DNA of 64,000 nucleotides from Trileptium ribeirensis. Lineage: Eukaryota > Nematoda > Enoplea > Enoplida > Thoracostomopsidae. The DNA lies in assembly GCA_030248225.1 (NCBI GenBank), contig JASANE010017563.1, positions 16,124 to 80,123 on the forward strand. Reading direction: 5' to 3'. The notes below the pieces were generated by a model, which saw only the letters and a program-made list of their open reading frames with translations, made no database searches and was not told the origin of the DNA. Positions 15,301 through 25,168 of the stretch are shown piece after piece. A program made the translations under genes and the position numbers. Positions within the stretch are counted from its first letter, which is position 1, and the number at the start of each line of letters is the position of its first letter.

Positions 15301-18300
15301 TCAGCGCTAAATACAGACACCAGCGAGCTCAAGATATCTAGGAGTTTCACTGTGCCAACGACAAAGATGGTAGTTTGATTGTGAAGGAAGCCGCAGCAGC
15401 AGGGCGATGGCGAGAATTTTTCGAAACAATATTTAAGAAGTCCAACACCAAGCCATTCAACATTGCCCTCCTGCTCTTGATCGGTACACAAGTAGTCTCA
15501 GAAGCGCTTAAAAAGATGAAAGCCGGTAAAATCGCAGGACCAGATAACATTTCGGCGGAACTTCGGAAATCCATAAACTAGAAACCAACATCCCGGATAA
15601 CCAGTTTCTTCAATAACAGTGCAAAGAAGACAGAACGCCCAGGGAATGGCAGAAATGTTCAACAGTTTCCACATATTGAAGTGCAAGAGCAACCCAGCCG
15701 ACTGTTCGAACTTTCGACCGAATCGTCTCCTGTCCCATACCATGCAAATATTTGAACGTGTTCTCGAGAAACGGATTCGAGACACTGTCAATATATTACT
15801 CAAGCAAGAAAGCTTTGTGAAGGGTTGAGGAACCATCTACGAAACCCACGCAGCCAGATTATTGATGGATAAACATCGCGAAAAATAGAGTCCTCTAAAC
15901 ATTGAATTCCTACATTTGGATAAAGCGTCCTATATGATCCGATTTGGCATGCACTACGTTTGCATCACGTACCGGAGAATATAGTGAGTTGTGTCCACTA
16001 TTTCTACCACTACCCTGGAAATTGTCTTGCCAGATTAGGAGTGCGCCTAACCTTTAAGAAAACGGAGTACCCCACAACCGACCTTAGCAAGCACGAGACG
16101 ATCGCGCATAAATGGTATAGATTTGCTCAAGACGCAGAACTTCAAATATATACCTAGGATTACTCCTCTTAGCGAACAGTAACCTCAAACACGAAGCAAG
16201 CGTACTCGTAGCCGTTACTTGGCTCAAATAGCATTCACTAACCGGAGTACTATGCAATCGCAAATGAGCATCAAATTTAAGTCCAAGGTTTACCGCAACG
16301 TTGCAAGATCCGTGGTAATCTGGCCTGTCCACGGCCTTCTAGAAAATGGGAGGTCACCGGGAAGCCCATATTCATTCTGGGGGAAATTTCAAGGTGAGAG
16401 AATAAATGTTGGAAAAAATGCTAAATATTTCCTTTTACTGTTGTACAAGTATTCTCAGGTATCAAACGAATAGAATTTATCAAACGATCAAGCATTATAA
16501 ATAGTGATAATAAATGTTTGAAGAAACATTCGGCACAGAGAAAACATCAATTTAGTTGAACATGGCAGGTTATGGCCGAGTGGGGGCGGACATTGGGAAA
16601 AATCTCATGAACGAGAGTAACCCATCCGCCACTGTGGACAAGACAGATTATTATGGTTTTGAGTGCTGGCTAGCCACGAAACGCACCGAGTCCCATTACT
16701 GGTGGGGTTTCGACCCAAACTAAGGGGCACAAAAAGATACTTCAAGCTTCCAAAGTTAAGTTGTGCATGTCACCCTAACAACGCAATAACAGGCATTGTC
16801 AAAATTCCCCACTCAATCGGCTAGTAATAATTCTTCGCTTAGGTTAGTCAATACACTCAGAAATCAATTATGTATACTTTAGCTGACATACACAGAACTG
16901 GCTTTTTCAGGTGATACGAATTCTTTCCAAATGTTATCAGGTTTTCGCAAAATATTTTCGTCCTTGACCTAAAAGTGCGTGTCAAACACTATATTGTTCG
17001 TTCAAATATATATCAACGCGTATTGAACCGCTTCTTACGATTCCAAATTAGGCACTTGTAGTTATTATGTACTTACAGTTAAACATGTTAGGCTATTTTA
17101 ACGTGCAAAAACATACTGCGGCCTGTCTCCTAAGGTGGAAAGTAATGCGAACCGTGAAAATACATAAGGAATATTGCAGTAAAAATCGTTTTCTACAATA
17201 CATTGCATTTGAAATAGATACATATCCTGTATATATTACTTGCAAATAATTTATGGCTACATTACTTAAAATACTAATCTAGTTTTATCGGCTACTATGG
17301 CCATACAGGACAACTTCCAAAAAGGTGTCTGGACTGATCAAGACTTTTATATAACCGGCAAATGTTAGGAAACATTTCACAAGCTTTAATGGGAACAGTA
17401 CAAGTATTATAACAAAAGACTGGAGTAAATTAACATAAAACAGCAGAAGAGCCCACGAGTTTCCCAGAGTTTAAGAAATACAATAAAATACCAGCAATAC
17501 AAATATTGGTGCAAGACAGCGACTATTTGCAATACATAGAAATTTATTACTTACTGAAATGTGCAAAAAAGATATATAACACAAAAAATGCCGTAATACA
17601 TCCATCCGAAGAACAGTTATAAGTCACTCCGACAAACAAAGAAATTTACACCGAGCGACCTTATGCGGCAACTACATACAGATGTGTGCAGCGAGACAGT
17701 AAAAACCAGGGCTATAATCAATTTCAGTCTCGAATAAGTTCAATTCCGAATTTAATTCAAACAGCAGGGAGTAACCGGAATTCCGGTTCTGGCGAAAATC
17801 GTGTTCCGGTAGCGGTTCCTGCAAAGGGCAAAAACGATGCCGGAACCGGAATTCCGGTTTAAACTTGAAATTTCCAAATTTTTGCTTCATCTCTGATCCA
17901 AACATATGTAATATTATTATACAATGATCAAGTTCCAATACAACCAAGGAATTTGTCATCTAAAAGTAAGTAAAGCACATAATTTCAGTAGGAATTTTTA
18001 ATAATAACCTGCAGGAGTTTGTTAAATCAAAGCCAGGTCGATGCTTGCAACAGCTATTTAGCACATTCAGAAGTCTCCGGGTTACGTTCGAATTAAACCG
18101 GTCCAACTGAGTAATAGAGTATGGTTTACGTAGAAGTACTTAGCGTATGCTTGGCTAACATAAATTGCGTAAAGCACCAGCCACTGCGCTTGTAAACTTT
18201 GTAAATCAGTCTACATTGAAGTAAAGTAACGTTATCTGCAACGCAGCCAGAAACTGCTTTCTTGGCAATGAACTGTATTTATTGAAACTGTGCGAGCAGC

Positions 18301-20039
18301 ATCACAGTTTGTTTCATTTATAGCATTCTGATTAGCAAGTTATCATCATTATCATCCAACTGACGGGCACTGCTTGTCCAACGCTAGGCTAAACAGTGTC
18401 TCTTACAACTGATCAGAAAATTACTTTCCATGTATTAATTTCTCTTAGATTCATAAACCAATAATTTCAAGTTTCCTACAGAACAACATGTAACAAACGT
18501 ATGTGTAGTAAAGGGAGGCGACTGCGGACAGAGCGAAAGTGTTTATACTAAGCTACATGCGTTGTGAGCACATTCAATTTGACGCAGTATGCTCAAGGGT
18601 GTATATTGGAAGGCATTTTTTTGCTCTGGGTATTCAAAAACCTATATATTTATCGATAAATAAACATTATTAGCTTCCTCAGTCTATCTGAAGTTTCAGA
18701 AAGGCAATAATGCCATCGCAATACACTAAGTTTAATGTGAAAGTTATTTTTAATACATTTTAAATTCACTATACCTTAATTTCTTCCTTCACCTGTTTTA
18801 CTATATATAAATTTCAAAGACCAGGTTCCGGTTCCGTTTAAATGGACGGTTCCGGTTATTCCCTGTTTAACAGATATTCGAACTAGAACAAATTCGAGTA
18901 GATTTGATACTGGTATACTAGAATTTGTTTAAAAATTGTGTTTCCACCTAAATCGACCAAGAAATGACCGCCAAACTTAAATCGAACAAAATTAAATCTA
19001 ATCGGCAGTAGAATTTATTCTAGTACCGAGGAGAATACTTTGTGTTATAATATAAATATCATCATCAATATTGGTTTGGTTTACTTAAACAAAATTTGGC
19101 ACCAAATGAGCTGCAGTATAAATAATTTTACCAGAATCATGTCTACAAGCTTATTTTAATACATTAGATTTGGTTATACAAAGATAAAATTCCGTAATTA
19201 TATTCTAGCAACATGATTTACAGAATAAAATATAGATTAGAATCAATAGAAGAATCCGTTTTCTCTATCTCTTTGCACTCATCCAACAGTAGTTGCCGTA
19301 TTTATCTTATATATGCAAAAAAGCAACGCAGTCAAATTTTTAAATAATTCAGGTTTTCGATATATTAATTTTATAAACGTAAGCTCATAACTAGAAAACA
19401 GCCGCTATGAAAAATGAGATTGAATAAAGTTGCAGCTTCCGATGACAGAATTCCGGCTAGCGATCTCTAATACTAAACCAAGCCTTTGAGAGGCGTTATA
19501 ACCCAGTATATATTTCATATGCCCAAATTCAAATCGTTCAGTTAGCGTCCATTTTGTGAATATTTGCTTTTAAAAAGCAGCAGTAAGGCACAAATCAAAT
19601 TACAAAAAATGCTGAAAAACTACCAAACTCCGATTTCGCCTGTTGTGGTTATAGAAATAAACGTTGCGCCGAAACTAAAATTCCTATTTACTCTACTATA
19701 TCTAAGTATATATCGGCATAACAAGCGAACTCTATCGTCAGTGCACCCATCAAACCTTTTACAGCAATTGCGGGGTGCAGTCATGTCCATCACAGTGCAA
19801 GAAAGCATTGCAAGTCACTGGTTGCAAGAAAGTGCTGTTACTACACCCCTGCGATGCTAAATTTATGATACCTACGGAACAGTTGCTGAATTCCTGATAA
19901 CTTTCTGCTGTTATTTCCATGACATGTCTTTGCAAGATTTCCATGCATCAAACAAACGTTAAATCTAAGAATATGCGGAGAAAAAGTAATTTACCTGAAA
20001 AAGTGCATAACCCGCGGCCGTTTCAAATAACACGAGCAT
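165..20039 (-). CDS. NOP58: NOP58 (box C/D snoRNP core protein), split gene, 3' part outside window
   Basis: NOP58 is a nucleolar core protein of box C/D snoRNPs. It pairs with NOP56, binds the snoRNA through its Nop domain and supports fibrillarin-directed 2'-O-methylation of rRNA. Nine coding exons on the minus strand follow the family from the initiator Met through the Nop domain: 19995-20039, 13536-13588, 11307-11431, 10293-10429, 8608-8672, 6176-6310, 2510-2655, 874-1000 and 165-328. Every junction uses GT/AG and the reading phase carries across each one I could join. NOP58 rather than NOP56 is indicated by the start [14 protein letters not shown] and by [20 protein letters not shown]. 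One short exon, about 25 codons between the first two listed, was not located in 13590-19994. The Lys-rich C-terminal tail lies left of position 1. Introns reach several kb and are full of repeats. The exons themselves look intact. Confidence 0.93.
874..1000 (-). CDS. NOP58: NOP58 exon (Nop domain)
   Basis: The acceptor TAATTTAAG precedes 127 nt encoding [20 protein letters not shown] and then [22 protein letters not shown]. [21 protein letters not shown] is the core of the snoRNA-binding Nop domain. The donor is GTAAAT, in phase 1. Confidence 0.95.
1693..2075 (+). mobile_element. MITE copy 1 (383 bp, 13-bp TIR, 5-bp TSD)
   Basis: The termini CTGGCCTGTCCAC and GTGGACAGGCCAG form a perfect 13-bp inverted repeat. 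The flanking TATGA at 1688-1692 and 2076-2080 is a 5-bp target-site duplication. G-rich and C-rich tracts lie just inside the ends, the middle is AT-rich, and there is no transposase. It lies in a NOP58 intron. Three more copies are in the window. Confidence 0.88.
2510..2655 (-). CDS. NOP58: NOP58 exon (Nop domain start)
   Basis: The acceptor TTTATTTAG precedes 146 nt ending in [20 protein letters not shown] and LCDQ. ISMGTExSExDIxNIxxLCxQ is a NOP58 signature. The donor is GTTCGC. A second AG (TTTTAG) lies about 19 bases farther upstream in the intron. The one used here keeps the phase and the family alignment. Confidence 0.93.
4023..4260. repeat. Short tandem repeat, about 103-bp period
   Basis: The motif '(G/A)(T/C)TGCTAAAAT-(C)A-CCTGG' recurs near 4026, 4125 and 4228. 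The shared sequence between (TTTTGTTACgTaaTTA..., ACACAT-TTTcAAaTgA) gives two to three diverged units. It is intronic to NOP58. Nothing else was recognised between 3150 and 6170 apart from the repeat at 5140-5385. Confidence 0.6.
5140..5385 (+). repeat. Dispersed repeat copy A
   Basis: This copy contains TAGCTAATTACTAATTAA, then AAAATCGGTTCAGTGGTTCT, a run of ACGAACGAACGGACGGAC and a terminal hairpin GCTCGGC-ttc-GCCGAGC. A reverse-complement copy lies at about 28745-28960. It is probably a degenerate transposon end. No coding capacity was seen. Confidence 0.65.
6176..6310 (-). CDS. NOP58: NOP58 exon (most conserved block)
   Basis: The acceptor CTTTTTTTAG precedes 135 nt encoding [20 protein letters not shown] and then [20 protein letters not shown]. 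This is the most conserved part of the protein in animals. The donor is GTAGGC, leaving one base that completes Gly in the next exon. Confidence 0.95.
6697..7640. repeat. Satellite-like tandem array, period about 171-176 bp, split by a MITE
   Basis: Units carry the landmarks AGAGATATT (6731, 7252, 7428), GGGTC(T/C)-CTTGGGCACA, and AATTGCT-(G/C)TACAAAA followed by GAGACCAATA. The third and second landmark starts are 176 bp apart. The first and second are 521 bp apart because a 345-bp MITE plus its TSD lies between them. A decayed fourth unit runs to about 7640. The array lies in a NOP58 intron. Confidence 0.85.
6880..7224 (+). mobile_element. MITE copy 2 (degenerate), inserted in satellite array
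   Basis: This is a diverged 345-bp copy of the element at 1693-2075. The ends are decayed to CTAGTTTGTCACAG and GTGGGCAGGCGAG. AATAA flanks both sides (6875-6879 and 7225-7229). It interrupts a tandem repeat, and removing it restores the array period, which independently supports the boundaries. Confidence 0.8.
7824..7877. repeat. 27-bp direct tandem duplication
   Basis: The 27-base unit (starting GACCCTTTTTTACGACCCGA) occurs twice head to tail, at 7824-7850 and 7851-7877, with no mismatch. A related, shorter GACCC motif precedes it. Confidence 0.9.
8608..8672 (-). CDS. NOP58: NOP58 exon (short)
   Basis: This 65-nt exon follows the acceptor TTTATTTTAG. It encodes [20 protein letters not shown] plus V, matching the conserved '[21 protein letters not shown]' stretch. 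The donor is GTAAGTG. Phase is consistent on both sides: AG+C gives Ser, and T+CA gives Ser. Confidence 0.93.
10293..10429 (-). CDS. NOP58: NOP58 exon (coiled-coil)
   Basis: The acceptor TTTTCAG precedes 137 nt encoding [20 protein letters not shown] followed by a stretch ending [10 protein letters not shown]. [10 protein letters not shown] and ALGLAHS are conserved in the family. The donor GTGAAT follows AG, and the Ser codon is completed by the next exon. Confidence 0.93.
11307..11431 (-). CDS. NOP58: NOP58 exon (coiled-coil entry)
   Basis: The acceptor CTATCCAG precedes 125 nt encoding [19 protein letters not shown]... and [13 protein letters not shown]. LAVxDAKLGxxIK is a NOP58/NOP56 family signature. 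The donor is GTGAAT and the exon ends on a complete codon. The leading CC completes the Ala codon begun by G at the end of the previous exon. Confidence 0.92.
12560..13360. repeat. Region dense in ACGTGCG / GTGCGTAC motifs
   Basis: Both flanks (12580-12730 and 13130-13350) are packed with short variants of ACGCA / TGCGT, plus TTTAAA. The inner motifs GTCCGTGAC (about 12736) and GTCACGGAC (about 13107) are inverted to each other. This may be a foldback-type element about 0.8 kb long. No target duplication could be assigned. Confidence 0.4.
13536..13588 (-). CDS. NOP58: NOP58 exon (NOP5NT end)
   Basis: The acceptor TTTAAG precedes 53 nt encoding [17 protein letters not shown], equivalent to the conserved 'K-L-x-x-F-x-K-F-x-D-T-x-E-A-L' stretch. 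The donor is GTATAT, in phase 1. The exon enters in phase 2, so an unlocated upstream exon must supply two bases. Confidence 0.88.
14410..14635. repeat. Tandem duplication, about 118-bp unit
   Basis: The block containing TTTTTTTTCAAGCTAGACAC, TCGA-ATTCGAGGGTTA and TCTTTCGA-TGTG is followed directly by a second, slightly diverged copy. It is intronic to NOP58. Confidence 0.75.
15350..16165 (+). pseudogene. Decayed RTE-like non-LTR retrotransposon RT fragment
   Basis: The first frame (15375-15581) reads [13 protein letters not shown] and then [20 protein letters not shown], the classic start of a LINE reverse transcriptase. In a shifted frame, 15690-15830 reads [20 protein letters not shown] and KRIRD. 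Further on, [10 protein letters not shown] and [16 protein letters not shown] match the RT thumb region. Stops, frameshifts and loss of the YADD region show it is dead. It lies in a NOP58 intron on the opposite strand. Confidence 0.8.
16320..16646 (-). mobile_element. MITE copy 3 (inverted, diverged)
   Basis: This 327-bp copy lies in reverse orientation to the one at 1693-2075, from CTGGCCTGTCCAC at 16320 to GTGGACAAGACAG ending 16646. The internal order is the reverse complement of copy 1. The flanking bases GTAAT and ATTAT do not form a clean TSD, so the copy is old. Confidence 0.75.
17765..18865. mobile_element. hAT-like non-autonomous element, about 1.1 kb
   Basis: The left end CAGGGAGTAACCGGAATTCC and the right end GGTTCCGGTTATTCCCTG are inverted repeats of the CAGGG(R)TAACCGG type seen in hAT elements. 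The flanking 8-mers TCAAACAG (17757-17764) and TTTAACAG (18866-18873) agree at 6 of 8 positions, consistent with an old 8-bp hAT target duplication. No transposase frame is present inside. Confidence 0.65.
19995..20039 (-). CDS. NOP58: NOP58 exon 1 (start codon)
   Basis: ATG at 20039-20037 opens 15 codons, [15 protein letters not shown], which is the conserved beginning of the NOP5NT domain. The exon ends CAG followed by the donor GTAAAT at 19994, in phase 0. The start was chosen because it matches the family N-terminus exactly in position. Confidence 0.92.
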
Positions 20040-20555
20040 GTCTACAACAGTGACAACTATTCGTTAGTTACCATTTGTTATATATACGATAACCTACAAA
20101 AGGTTGAAATCAAAAGTTTGACCAAAATTACACCTATATACAGTATAGCTGACATAGCGAACAACCGACAGCTGTGGCATAATTGACCAACCCATAAGGC
20201 TGACAAGTTACAAAATGGTAAGGAACGGTACTTCTAAAATTAAATTCAAATCATCTTGGTTGAAATGTCTATGTATAGATAGAATAAAATAGTGATTAAA
20301 ATAGTTGCTGGTGTCTCCACGGAGGGCTACTACGACCTGTGGTAACATTTAGAACTATGGACTGCAGTACAAAAGAAGTATAGTTCTACTTCGAGTAGGG
20401 GCACTGACTTTTCACAATTATTTACAACAGTTATATATGGAATATACATAATATATATATATATAGTATCATGCAATAACAAAGGCTAGTGGCAGTTCGT
20501 ACTGAAATACAGTAAGATGTCGAATGTAGCAACCATCCGCAGTAAAGTCGAGCAG

Positions 20556-20635
20556 AGGTGACGCAATCCACTGGACAACTGCTTGATGACTCAGAAGTGA
20601 AAGGTCATGGGTTCGGACCTCACCTTCAGCACAAA
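20556..20635 (+). repeat. tRNA-like sequence, possible SINE head
   Basis: AGGTGA and TCACCT, about 65 bases apart, can pair like an acceptor stem. TGACGCAATCC resembles an A box and GGGTTCGGACC resembles a B box (one base off GGTTCGA). Pairing of the T and anticodon arms is imperfect, so this is more likely a tRNA-derived SINE or pseudogene than a working tRNA. Confidence 0.3.
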
Positions 20636-20639
20636 GTTT

Positions 20640-22830
20640 CTCAAAAATCCATATGGGTTTTTGTTGGAGTTATTCAAAAAATTATGTTTTTCGAACTTAT
20701 GCTGTTCGCTTCGGAGTGGAAATGTAAGAATTTTGTAGACCCGTTTAGCGTTGAGGTTTTGTTAATTGCTCCTGGCGCTCTTGAAAATGCTGCGGCTGCC
20801 GTAACTGCTGTGCCGATATGGCCGTTTGCATCGTGGGTGCCCTTGGAACGAAAACATGTTTCTGATTACCAACGTAAAACAGATTGCACGGGTCCACATT
20901 GAATTCAAATTGAGGCATTGTTTGTGTTTGGCAATTGTCTTGCTTGAAAATAATTCGTTTTTGATTGGCCGATTGTTGTAGACCTATACTACGGCAGCTA
21001 GGGGACCATTATACCTAGACTTACCTTGCTGGTTTGACGCTCGGTGCTGCTTATTGCCATTATTGAGCTCCGGGGCGTCCACATTGTTAAACCGTTGGCT
21101 TACCGATTGATCCCGCTTTGACAACTCAGTCCTTGATTCGATCCGTTAATATCTTGTCGCAGCTGATCGTCGAAAAGCGCGATCGTGATAGCCTTTTCCA
21201 CGAGTATATCAAACATATCAATCGCCCTTTGATATTAGCCAACGGTTTCAAATATTGTCTCGAAAGCCGCTGGCGAATCTCGACTTGAGGAGATTCTGTA
21301 ATGCTATTTCAGTCATCGAATTTGTTAGCTTGCGTCTCCGAAAATAAAATCGTAAATTTCCATGAAATCTAAAATGCTGTTCTTATTCTGCCTAATCTCT
21401 TGAATTTTATTCAAGTGATTTGTAAATGTTTTTGCTTGATTTCTTGTGTAAATGCCTCAAAGTTGTCGAGCACGTCGGGCTTATCATGTTCCAAAATTGT
21501 TATATTGTTTTCTGCCCGACATACGAATGTTTTGAGAAGCCTTAGTTTTTCGTTCTTAGTCGTATTAAATTGTTAGGTAGCGATCGAAGTTGGATCGCTG
21601 TTATACGGCTTTAGATCAGTAAGTCTAGTTCGATTCTAAAACAAATTGTTGTGACAATTATTACACTTGATACAGGGTACGTTTAATATTATACAGAGGT
21701 ACACTTGAAGATCACCTCGTGATAGCTCCTGGGTATACCCTTGGCCTGTATTTCGGAGAGCTTACGATATCCATTATTTGTTGTTGTCTTGCCAATAAAT
21801 TATTGACAAAATTAAAAAATCATAAGATCTAACTAACCATTACTTGCACATGTATTCCATTCATCTCTTGTATTTTTGATTTTGATTCGGCCTTCGAATT
21901 TTATATGCAAGCGGGTCGAAAATTCTGCGACTTCGCAATTGATTTAAATTAATTTTACATGATAAGTGTGGTGTTGCGCCAATGGTTTTTTCCCGCAACA
22001 GGGTAAATGCGCACTCCATCACCGATAGTTTGAAAAAGTTCATTGCTATAAGCTTGTAGGTTTTGCATTGATTTTTCATATCGACCAATGTGAAGCTACG
22101 CTAATGGTTCGTTCCCCGCGCCATGATCAGTCCGCATTTCGACACCAGTACTTTGAAAGAAATTTCAATTCTGAGCCTGAATTGGTTTTCAATTTCAACC
22201 ACTGTGAAATTGGTTACCGGTTTATTCCCCGCGCCGTTGTTAATGCGCGTTTCAACATCGGGATTTTGGAAAAATCTGCTGTTTTAGTTTTGTACATTTT
22301 GTGAGGAGTCCAATACTTGTTTAACTGATGTTTCATTTTCATCTTGCCTCTCAGCCTCCAAATGTTCCATTTACTTTTGCATCTCAGTTATATATTTGAT
22401 CGAAATAATTCTTGTAAATTTCTCATTTCTTGCCATTTGAGTTTATATCATCTTATGTCTTTATATCGTTCATGATTTCCCCAAAACTTGACCGCGTGGC
22501 TTCATCCAACTGGGGAGGTTCCCGGTGTGTGATAATATTTTTTGCATTATTTCTATTATATATCTGTAGAGGTATCTAACAGTTCCTGCATTGTCGCATT
22601 ATCTATTAAATTATTCTTTTTCCTGTTGAATAACTGTTGTCGACGGCAGTTCCAACTGCTGCTGATCCGTATTTGAATCCGCATCGAATAGCTGAATTGT
22701 TGGCGGGCTGTATGGATGCCGGTGGCGTTTACAGCATTCTTATCCTGATAAAATAGTTGTGCCGTTTGCGTAAATAGTCGCAATAATATAGCATTGGTAT
22801 TTGCCACAGTACGGCGATGCCTTAACAACT
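20640..22830 (-). pseudogene. Possible decayed retroelement (gag-like) region
   Basis: The minus strand shows short protein-like stretches broken by stops, for example PRAPTMQTAISAQQLRQPQH (about 20790-20850) and SPPTIQLFDADSNTDQQQLE (about 22650-22720). It also has a thrice-repeated motif of about 115 bp. The Gln/Pro-rich composition suggests a dead LTR-element gag. No conserved motif confirms a family. Confidence 0.25.
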
Positions 22831-24100
22831 ACAAAACGTTGCGCTACTAAATTCCGACTATTATAATATTTTTGCGAACGAAAATCGCAAACGTACGATT
22901 CTAATTGACAGTACTGTTATTTGCTGCCGGTGCCCGTAGTCGAAATTTTGTGGTCCGGTTGATACCACGCGTGTAGGCCCTGGGTAAAATTGTCGGTTTT
23001 TGATTTGAAAATATTTTTGATGAACCGACTTGAAGCAACGATCGTGGTTATCGTATAAGGTGTGCCGCGTCTTACCACTGGTAAATTCGATACCATGGCC
23101 ATCAAAGCTGGTAATTCATCACTGGGTTTCAGTACCCGAGGGTCTTACCTTATATGCACGTTCGTCCCCAAGAAGGCATTCAGAATTCGTTTGCCAAGTC
23201 AGAGATCAGTGACTAGAGACGACCGCTTCAGTGGCGGAGCTTCAGCCTAGTTGCAACGAGGTCCGTTAGCACTGAAAACAAATATAACGCAAGTATTAAG
23301 CCGGTAAAATATTTGACGCATGGAGCCGCTGCTTGAACGACGATAAGAATGGTACCTATGTGCCGTGTGCCCTATTCGTTGACGGCCAGTTTGTAGAGAA
23401 ACAACAACCATACGTCTATAAGAGGAACAGTTCCAGGTCCGCCATATGATATACCAACGCCGTTAAAGATATATTTCCGTTTACATGAGGCGAGATCAAA
23501 AATATGAGTAACACGTGCATATAATATGCATACAATAATAAACATTTAATTTTCATTAAACGGTCCTTATGCGCAGTGTAATTTCACAAATAAATATATA
23601 TATCGTAATACAAAACGAAAAATTTAGCGACTGAAGTTAATATGCAAATTAGCTTCAGTCTCGAAAAACAAAGAAAAATTCACATATACATAATAATATA
23701 TACCTAATTACATATGCTACTAATGTAAATGAGATGATCTATCTAGATTTCCAAGGAGACATGATCTATCTTGAAGACAACCCTTTAATTTAAGAGTGCA
23801 TTATGTAAGAGTTTAGATTTCGCTGCACTCTAATGTAAACCCGTGTTTGATGACACGGCGTTTTCTACCTGATTCCACTTCATTTCTGGCGGGAAGGTTC
23901 TTGCATAGACCCCTAATTTTGAGGGTGTCAGACTTCCGCCCGTATTAGGGGAGGGGGTAGCTTGGACCTCAACACCAGGTTTGAGGAGCGCTCGGTTGAA
24001 CCGATAGCTGCGTATAAACTAAGAGAATCGCCAATAAAACTACAAAAAGGAGAACTACAAACACTCAAGCCTAGCTATATAATAACTCTCCGGTGTTGTC
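22831..24100. other. No gene recognised
   Basis: This stretch is AT-rich with a few short open frames (none over 65 codons) and no family match. AT microsatellite-like runs occur near 23600-23720. A GC-richer patch at 23900-24000 (TTAGGGGAGGGGG) is unassigned. Confidence 0.5.
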
Positions 24101-24109
24101 TCCTCAGAC

Positions 24110-24585
24110 GTTACGTCAAATAGATCAAATCGAAAAAGTTCAGAGATATTTTACTCGTCGTCTAATTTCGCGTATCCTACTACCTTACATGTCATACTCA
24201 AACGCTTAACATATTTGAAATTAGATCCATTGGAATTGTGTCGACTTCATTGCAACCTTATTTTATTTTATAAAATTATTCATGATGTTATTGTAAATTG
24301 TGTTGGTTGTTTTGATCTGATTTAACTCAGCAGTCGTGGTCATCCCCTTAGGGTATCGATTTCTCATCCTAATACCAGTATTCTGCACCACAACTTTTTC
24401 CACAAAGTGAAATTTGTTTGGAAATCGTTGCATGAATTTGTTGACAATTTACCGCTAGTTCGTGCTTCCAATGCAAAAAAAATTAAGGAAAAATTACAAA
24501 TAGTTGACTTGTGTGCATATCATAATTGGGACCGCCTACTGGGTCAACATTAAGCGGGTTTGCTCCGCTTCTTGTCCCGACTGAT
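24110..24585 (+). pseudogene. 3' end of a CR1/Jockey-like LINE reverse transcriptase
   Basis: Separate frames on the plus strand read QIEKVQRYFTRRL, then LKRLTYLKLDPLELCRLHCN and LILFYKIIHD, then RGHPLRVSISHPNTSILHHN and FVWKSLHEFVDNLP. This is the typical C-terminal end of CR1/Jockey-type RT (IExVQRRFT, LxxLxLxxLExRR, RVVxxWNSLP). Frameshifts between the blocks show decay. Confidence 0.8.
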
Positions 24586-24784
24586 AAACATTCATATCTA
24601 CCTTAAACCTTCTAATATACCGACTGCATGAACAATTGAATTTTTCAATAATAAGCATTTCACGATAATTTACACCTTTTTTTCACACGCGAAAATACTA
24701 CATAGTTATTCTTGGAGCTTTTTTAATATTATTACATTTTGCCATAGTTGTCTTCTGTTATTTTAGTAAAGAGGTAGGGCTGGG

Positions 24785-25168
24785 CTGGCCTGTCCACATT
24801 GGGGGGGTGGGGGTGGGGGGTGACCCCCCACTTTCCAAATCCCCCCATGTTCGTGAGATTTTCCCCCATGTCCGCCCCCCCCACTCGGCCGAAAACCCCC
24901 ATGTTCAACTAATGCCAAAAATTTTTTATGACTGAAAATTTATGTTCTTTGTTTGCAAATAAACATTAATTACCACTATTTATAACGCTAAAATATTGTT
25001 TTTAGCTTCAAAGTACGTTCACAGTAGTAAAAATGCATGAAAATATGGAAATATTTTGTATTTTTAAGCAAAATTTATCCCCCCACTTTGAAATTTCCCC
25101 AGAGAATGAACATGGGGGCCCCCCGAAGTTTCCCCCCCCCACTTTTCGGAGGGCTGTGGACAGGCCAG
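24785..25168 (+). mobile_element. MITE copy 4 (384 bp, close to copy 1)
   Basis: The perfect 13-bp TIRs are the same as in the 1693-2075 copy and the interior is nearly identical. TAGGG follows at 25169-25173 and is also found at 24775-24779, but there it is separated from the TIR by an extra CTGGG. This looks like a 5-bp TSD plus a small duplication at the left end. Confidence 0.85.

Noticed and set aside
17672..17959. 95-codon minus frame
   Set aside because: It straddles the inverted-repeat end of the hAT-like element, and the sequence is explained by the GGAATTCCGG repeats.
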